Positions 61,158 through 64,000 of a stretch of DNA of 64,000 bases are shown one piece after another. The translations under genes were made by a program, and so were the position numbers. Every line of letters begins with the position of its first letter. The first letter of the stretch is position 1. Source of the stretch: Streptomyces sp. WMMB 322 (lineage in GTDB: Bacteria; Actinomycetota; Actinomycetes; Streptomycetales; Streptomycetaceae); the NCBI RefSeq assembly GCF_900090145.1, contig NZ_FMHI01000006.1, positions 248,001 to 312,000 of the forward strand. Direction: 5' to 3'. The notes below the pieces were generated by a model, which made no database searches, was not told the DNA's origin, and saw only the letters and a list, made by a program, of their open reading frames with translations.

Positions 61158-62135
61158 CTAGGCCAGCCGCACGCGCGGGTCGATGAATGCGTATGCGGCG
61201 TCCACGATGACGTTGAAGAGGATGATGAAGGTCGCCGAGAAGAGCATGACGCCCATCACCATGGGCAGGTCGGTCTTCTCGACGGATTCGACGGCCAGCT
61301 TCCCGAGGCCGGGGAGCGAGAACGTCCACTCCGTGATCATCGCGCCGCCGAGCAGCGAACCGAGGTCCACGCCGAAGATCGTCACGATCGGGATGAGCGA
61401 GCCGCGCCAGGCGTAGCGGAAGAAGACGAACTTCCCCGACATGCCCTTGGCCCTCGCCGTTCGGACGTGGTCCTCCCCGAGCTGCTCGATCATCGAGGAG
61501 CGTGACAGACGTGTGTAGTTCGCCGTGAAGATGATCTGGATCACCAACCACGGGATGAGCAGCCCCATGAACCAGCCCGCGGGGTCCTCCGTCAGCGGCA
61601 CGTACGTGGGCTGGTCCAGCAGCCCCAGGTTGAAGACCAGGAGCGCCATCACGAGCGGGCCGACGAAGTAGATCTGCATGGAGCTGAGCACGAGAGAGCC
61701 GGTGCTGAAGACCTTGTCCGCAAGGGTTCCGCGCTTCCAGGCGGCGATCATGCCGGCGCCGAGGCCGATGGTCAGGAAGACGACCGCACCTCCGAGCGTC
61801 AGCGAGACGGTGGTCGGGAAGCGGTCGAGGATGGTGTTCCAGACCGGCTCCGAGTCGGCGAACGAGTAGCCGAAGCACGGTGCGGGGCATGCGCCTTGGG
61901 CGAACGTGCGGCCCGCGAAGATGCCGACCATGAAGTGCCAGTACTGCATCGGGACGGGCTCGTCGATGCCCATTTGCTTGCGGATGATTTCCAGCGCGTC
62001 CGGCGTGCAGTTCTTGCCGCAGGCCAGCATCGCCGGATCTCGCGGTACGGCGTAGAAGAGGAAGAAGGTGACCGCGCTGATGATCAGCAGGATCACCATC
62101 GCGCCGAGGAACCGGCGGACGAGGAAACGAAGCAT
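61158..62135 (-). CDS. dppB: Oligopeptide ABC transporter permease (DppB-type)
   Basis: A 325-residue permease with about six membrane helices. It has the typical DppB opening (MLRFLVRRFLGAMVILLIIS), a short periplasmic Cys-containing insert (MLACGKNCTPDALEIIRKQM, CPAPCFGYS) and the EAA-loop region (VRTARAKGMSGKFVFFRYAW). It lies between the solute-binding protein (upstream) and DppD. Only this permease is present between the binding protein and the ATPases; a second permease is usually needed. The two cysteine pairs in the external loop are unusual. Confidence 0.9.
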   Translation of the reverse strand: MLRFLVRRFLGAMVILLIISAVTFFLFYAVPRDPAMLACGKNCTPDALEIIRKQMGIDEPVPMQYWHFMVGIFAGRTFAQGACPAPCFGYSFADSEPVWNTILDRFPTTVSLTLGGAVVFLTIGLGAGMIAAWKRGTLADKVFSTGSLVLSSMQIYFVGPLVMALLVFNLGLLDQPTYVPLTEDPAGWFMGLLIPWLVIQIIFTANYTRLSRSSMIEQLGEDHVRTARAKGMSGKFVFFRYAWRGSLIPIVTIFGVDLGSLLGGAMITEWTFSLPGLGKLAVESVEKTDLPMVMGVMLFSATFIILFNVIVDAAYAFIDPRVRLA

Positions 62136-62207
62136 GACGGAACGCAGCTCTCGTGGGCAGCGGATTCAGTGGTGGGGGAACGGCCCGCGGCACCCGCCCC
62201 CTCCTGA

Positions 62208-62230
62208 GGGGGACCCCTGGGGGGTCCCCC
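62208..62230 (-). terminator. Intercistronic hairpin between binding protein and permease
   Basis: GGGGGACCCC (62208-62217) pairs with GGGGTCCCCC (62221-62230) with a 3-base loop. It lies in the 152-bp gap after the solute-binding protein gene (minus). Such hairpins often stop part of the transcripts and protect the upstream mRNA, so that the binding protein is made in excess. Confidence 0.7.
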
Positions 62231-62287
62231 GGTGGAGCGAGGGGGAGGGCGCCACGGCCGGCGCGAGCAACCGCGCCGTGTGCGCTG

Positions 62288-64000
62288 TTACTTCTTGATG
62301 TACAGCTGTGTCGGGTCGATGCCGCTGATGACGTCGTTGATCACGGCGCCGCCGACCTTGGATCCGTACAGCTGGATCTGCTTGTAGTACATCAGCGGGA
62401 CGTCGGGCAGGTCCTCCTTGAGGATCCTGTCCGCGAGCTTGCCCCACTCCTCGGCCGCCTTTTCGGCGTCCTTGATCTTGGAGATGCGGTCCATCTCCTT
62501 GTTCATCTCAGGGTTGTCGTAGTGCGAGTAGTTCGACGCACCGTCCTGAACCTGCCGGCCGTCCAGCGTCGGCGGAATCACGGTGGAAGCACTCGGCCAG
62601 TCCGCACCCCAGGAGGAGTGGTACATGTCGTACTTGTTCTTGACCTTGCCGATCTGGTCGTAGTACGTGTCCGTGACGATGTCCTTGAGCTGGACGTCGA
62701 AACCGGCCTTCGTCAGGTTGTCCTTGGCCGCGATCGAGAAGTCGGACCACTCGGGCGAGTTCTGGTAGGCGAAGGTGAGCTTCATGCCGGTCTTGCCGGC
62801 CTCCTTGAGAAGCGCCTTGGCCTTCTTCACATCACCCTGCGGGTTCTTGACCTTCCCGTACGGGTCGGACTCGGTGTGACCCGCGACCGTCGGGCTCAGG
62901 TAGTTGCCCGCCAGCTCACCGCCGCCGGAACCACCGAAGGCCTGCATCAGCGACTGCGCCGGCAGCGCGTGGGCGATCGCCTCGCGGACCTTCTTGTCCT
63001 TCAGCCGGTCCATGTTGAGGGAGATCTTGCCGACATAGGGCTGGTAACCCGCCAGGGAGCGCTTCTTGACCTTCGGGTCGGAGCGCACCGACTGCATGCT
63101 GGAGGCGTCGACCTGGTTCGAGTAGCTGACCGCCGTCTTGTTCTCCGCGCTGTCGGAGATCAGGCGCTTGGTCGATGCCTCGTAGGACACGCCGAACTGG
63201 ATGTTGTGCGAGTCCGGGTAGGCGTGGCGCACGGAGTCGGTCGCCGGGTCCCACTCGTCGTTGCGCACGAGCTTCATGCTCTTGCCCGACTTGAAGGACT
63301 CGATCTTGTACGGACCCGAAGCCACCGGATCCTTGTCGTACTTCTCCTTCGTGTCGCCCTTCTTCTGGACCGCCGCGTATCCGGCCATGCCCAGCGCGTA
63401 GGGCAGGTCGGGCTGCGGGTCCTTGAAGCGGAAGATGATGGTCTTCTTGTCGGGCGTCTCAAGGGTCTTGTCCGGCAGGTGGTCGCCCTTGTAGGGGCCG
63501 TCCGGCAGCAGCTTGCGGTAGTCCGTGCCGCTCTTGCCGGCCAGCCACTGCTGGATGAAGACCGGACCCTCGGAGATGAACGGCGCGAACTGCCGCTCGA
63601 AGGTGTGCCGGATGTCGTCGGAGGTGATCGGCGTGCCGTCCTCCCACTTCACGCCGTCCTTGAGCGTGTACTTCCAGGTCCTCTGGTCCTTCGAGGGCTG
63701 ACCGCTGTCCGTCGCGAGGTCGCCGACGACCGTGTACTTGCCGGCGTTGTCGCGCTTGTAGGTCGTCAGCCGCCGGTGGATGAGGGTGGACATGGCACCC
63801 TCGTCGCTCACGTACATCTGAGCGGGGTCAAGGTGGGCGAAGCTGTCGCGCTGGTAGACCTTGAGGACGCCACCCTTCTCGGCACCCTTGATCGGCTCGG
63901 CGGGGCCCTTGGAGGCCGCGGCGTCACCGAATTCGTATTCGACCTGCTGCTTGGCGGCGTCGTCCTTGCTCACGCCGTCGCCGGCGTCGCCGCCGCCGCC
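62288..64000 (-). CDS. Peptide ABC transporter solute-binding protein (family 5), partial
   Basis: At least 570 residues; the N-terminus (signal peptide and lipobox) is beyond the right edge. The visible start GGGGDAGDGVSKDDAAK is the Gly-rich linker expected after a lipoprotein cysteine. Family features are LKVYQRDSFAHLDPAQMYVS, TDSGQPSKDQRTWKYTLKDG, VKWEDGTPITSDDIRHTFER, and a C-terminal lobe with YKQIQLYGSKVGGAVIN. It binds oligopeptides outside the cell and delivers them to the permeases. It is first of the visible transporter operon. In the BldK operon of S. coelicolor a permease gene precedes the binding protein (from memory), so the missing second permease may lie just outside. Confidence 0.9.
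   Translation of the reverse strand, partial: GGGGDAGDGVSKDDAAKQQVEYEFGDAAASKGPAEPIKGAEKGGVLKVYQRDSFAHLDPAQMYVSDEGAMSTLIHRRLTTYKRDNAGKYTVVGDLATDSGQPSKDQRTWKYTLKDGVKWEDGTPITSDDIRHTFERQFAPFISEGPVFIQQWLAGKSGTDYRKLLPDGPYKGDHLPDKTLETPDKKTIIFRFKDPQPDLPYALGMAGYAAVQKKGDTKEKYDKDPVASGPYKIESFKSGKSMKLVRNDEWDPATDSVRHAYPDSHNIQFGVSYEASTKRLISDSAENKTAVSYSNQVDASSMQSVRSDPKVKKRSLAGYQPYVGKISLNMDRLKDKKVREAIAHALPAQSLMQAFGGSGGGELAGNYLSPTVAGHTESDPYGKVKNPQGDVKKAKALLKEAGKTGMKLTFAYQNSPEWSDFSIAAKDNLTKAGFDVQLKDIVTDTYYDQIGKVKNKYDMYHSSWGADWPSASTVIPPTLDGRQVQDGASNYSHYDNPEMNKEMDRISKIKDAEKAAEEWGKLADRILKEDLPDVPLMYYKQIQLYGSKVGGAVINDVISGIDPTQLYIKK

Overview
The window is from a high-GC actinobacterium, almost certainly Streptomyces or a close relative. 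Coding is dense with about 72% GC and strong third-position bias. GTG and TTG starts are common and Shine-Dalgarno sites are GGAGG-like. It carries marker genes such as mshB (mycothiol), adnAB, DUF3117, DUF3107, DUF3152, a seven-iron FdxA and TatB. I find no rRNA, tRNA, CRISPR array or prophage. Almost everything looks like chromosomal core, read on both strands in short operons.

Layout. 1-8 kb: an M20 peptidase fragment, adnB and adnA (end-resection helicase-nuclease) and an alkyltransferase-like DNA-damage sensor. 8-11.2 kb: a large flippase-like membrane protein with an embedded degenerate kinase-like domain. 11.3-12.5 kb: moeZ. 12.6-18 kb: a translationally coupled four-gene polysaccharide-type operon (PelF-like glycosyltransferase, polytopic membrane protein, NAD-dependent epimerase, spherulin-4/GH135-like protein). 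18.4-26 kb: DUF3152, an alpha/beta hydrolase, an acidic small protein, a TetR regulator, DUF3107, a small membrane protein, a ferritin-like protein and a DEAD-box helicase. From memory, moeZ, DUF3152, the TetR, DUF3107, ferritin-like and RhlE genes follow the Mycobacterium tuberculosis Rv3201c-Rv3211 block. The polysaccharide operon would be an insertion into that block.

26-36 kb: a hydrolase, a PHP phosphoesterase, a zinc-ribbon protein, a SUFU protein, CorA with a possible leader peptide, a PNPOx-like protein, an LppX/LprG-type lipoprotein, a cytoplasmic MgtE-N/CBS protein, a DUF1003 membrane protein and Mrp. 36-46 kb: TatB, SigE and its anti-sigma factor, an O-methyltransferase, DUF3117, an enoyl-CoA hydratase, Tag, a DivIVA-like protein, dihydropteroate synthase, a LOG protein and DapE. 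This second half resembles the M. tuberculosis Rv1202-Rv1239c neighbourhood, with rearrangements and losses (no htrA, no gpgS). 46-58.8 kb: secreted proteins, DapC, FdxA, a GNAT, a SirB1 protein, a VanW/PG4 protein, MshB with neighbours, and an S9 peptidase. 58.9-64 kb: an oligopeptide ABC transporter that runs off the right edge.

Items most worth attention: the Pel/galactosaminogalactan-like operon; two 97% identical 163-bp MITE-like elements with inverted ends and TA target sites, one forming the 3' end of a gene in that operon; a five-unit array of 27-bp palindromic repeats between folP and the DivIVA-like gene; a 21-codon leader ORF with a strong ribosome binding site upstream of corA; and several genes that appear leaderless or to use rare starts (CTG, ATT). 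Long perfect hairpins separate several convergent gene pairs.
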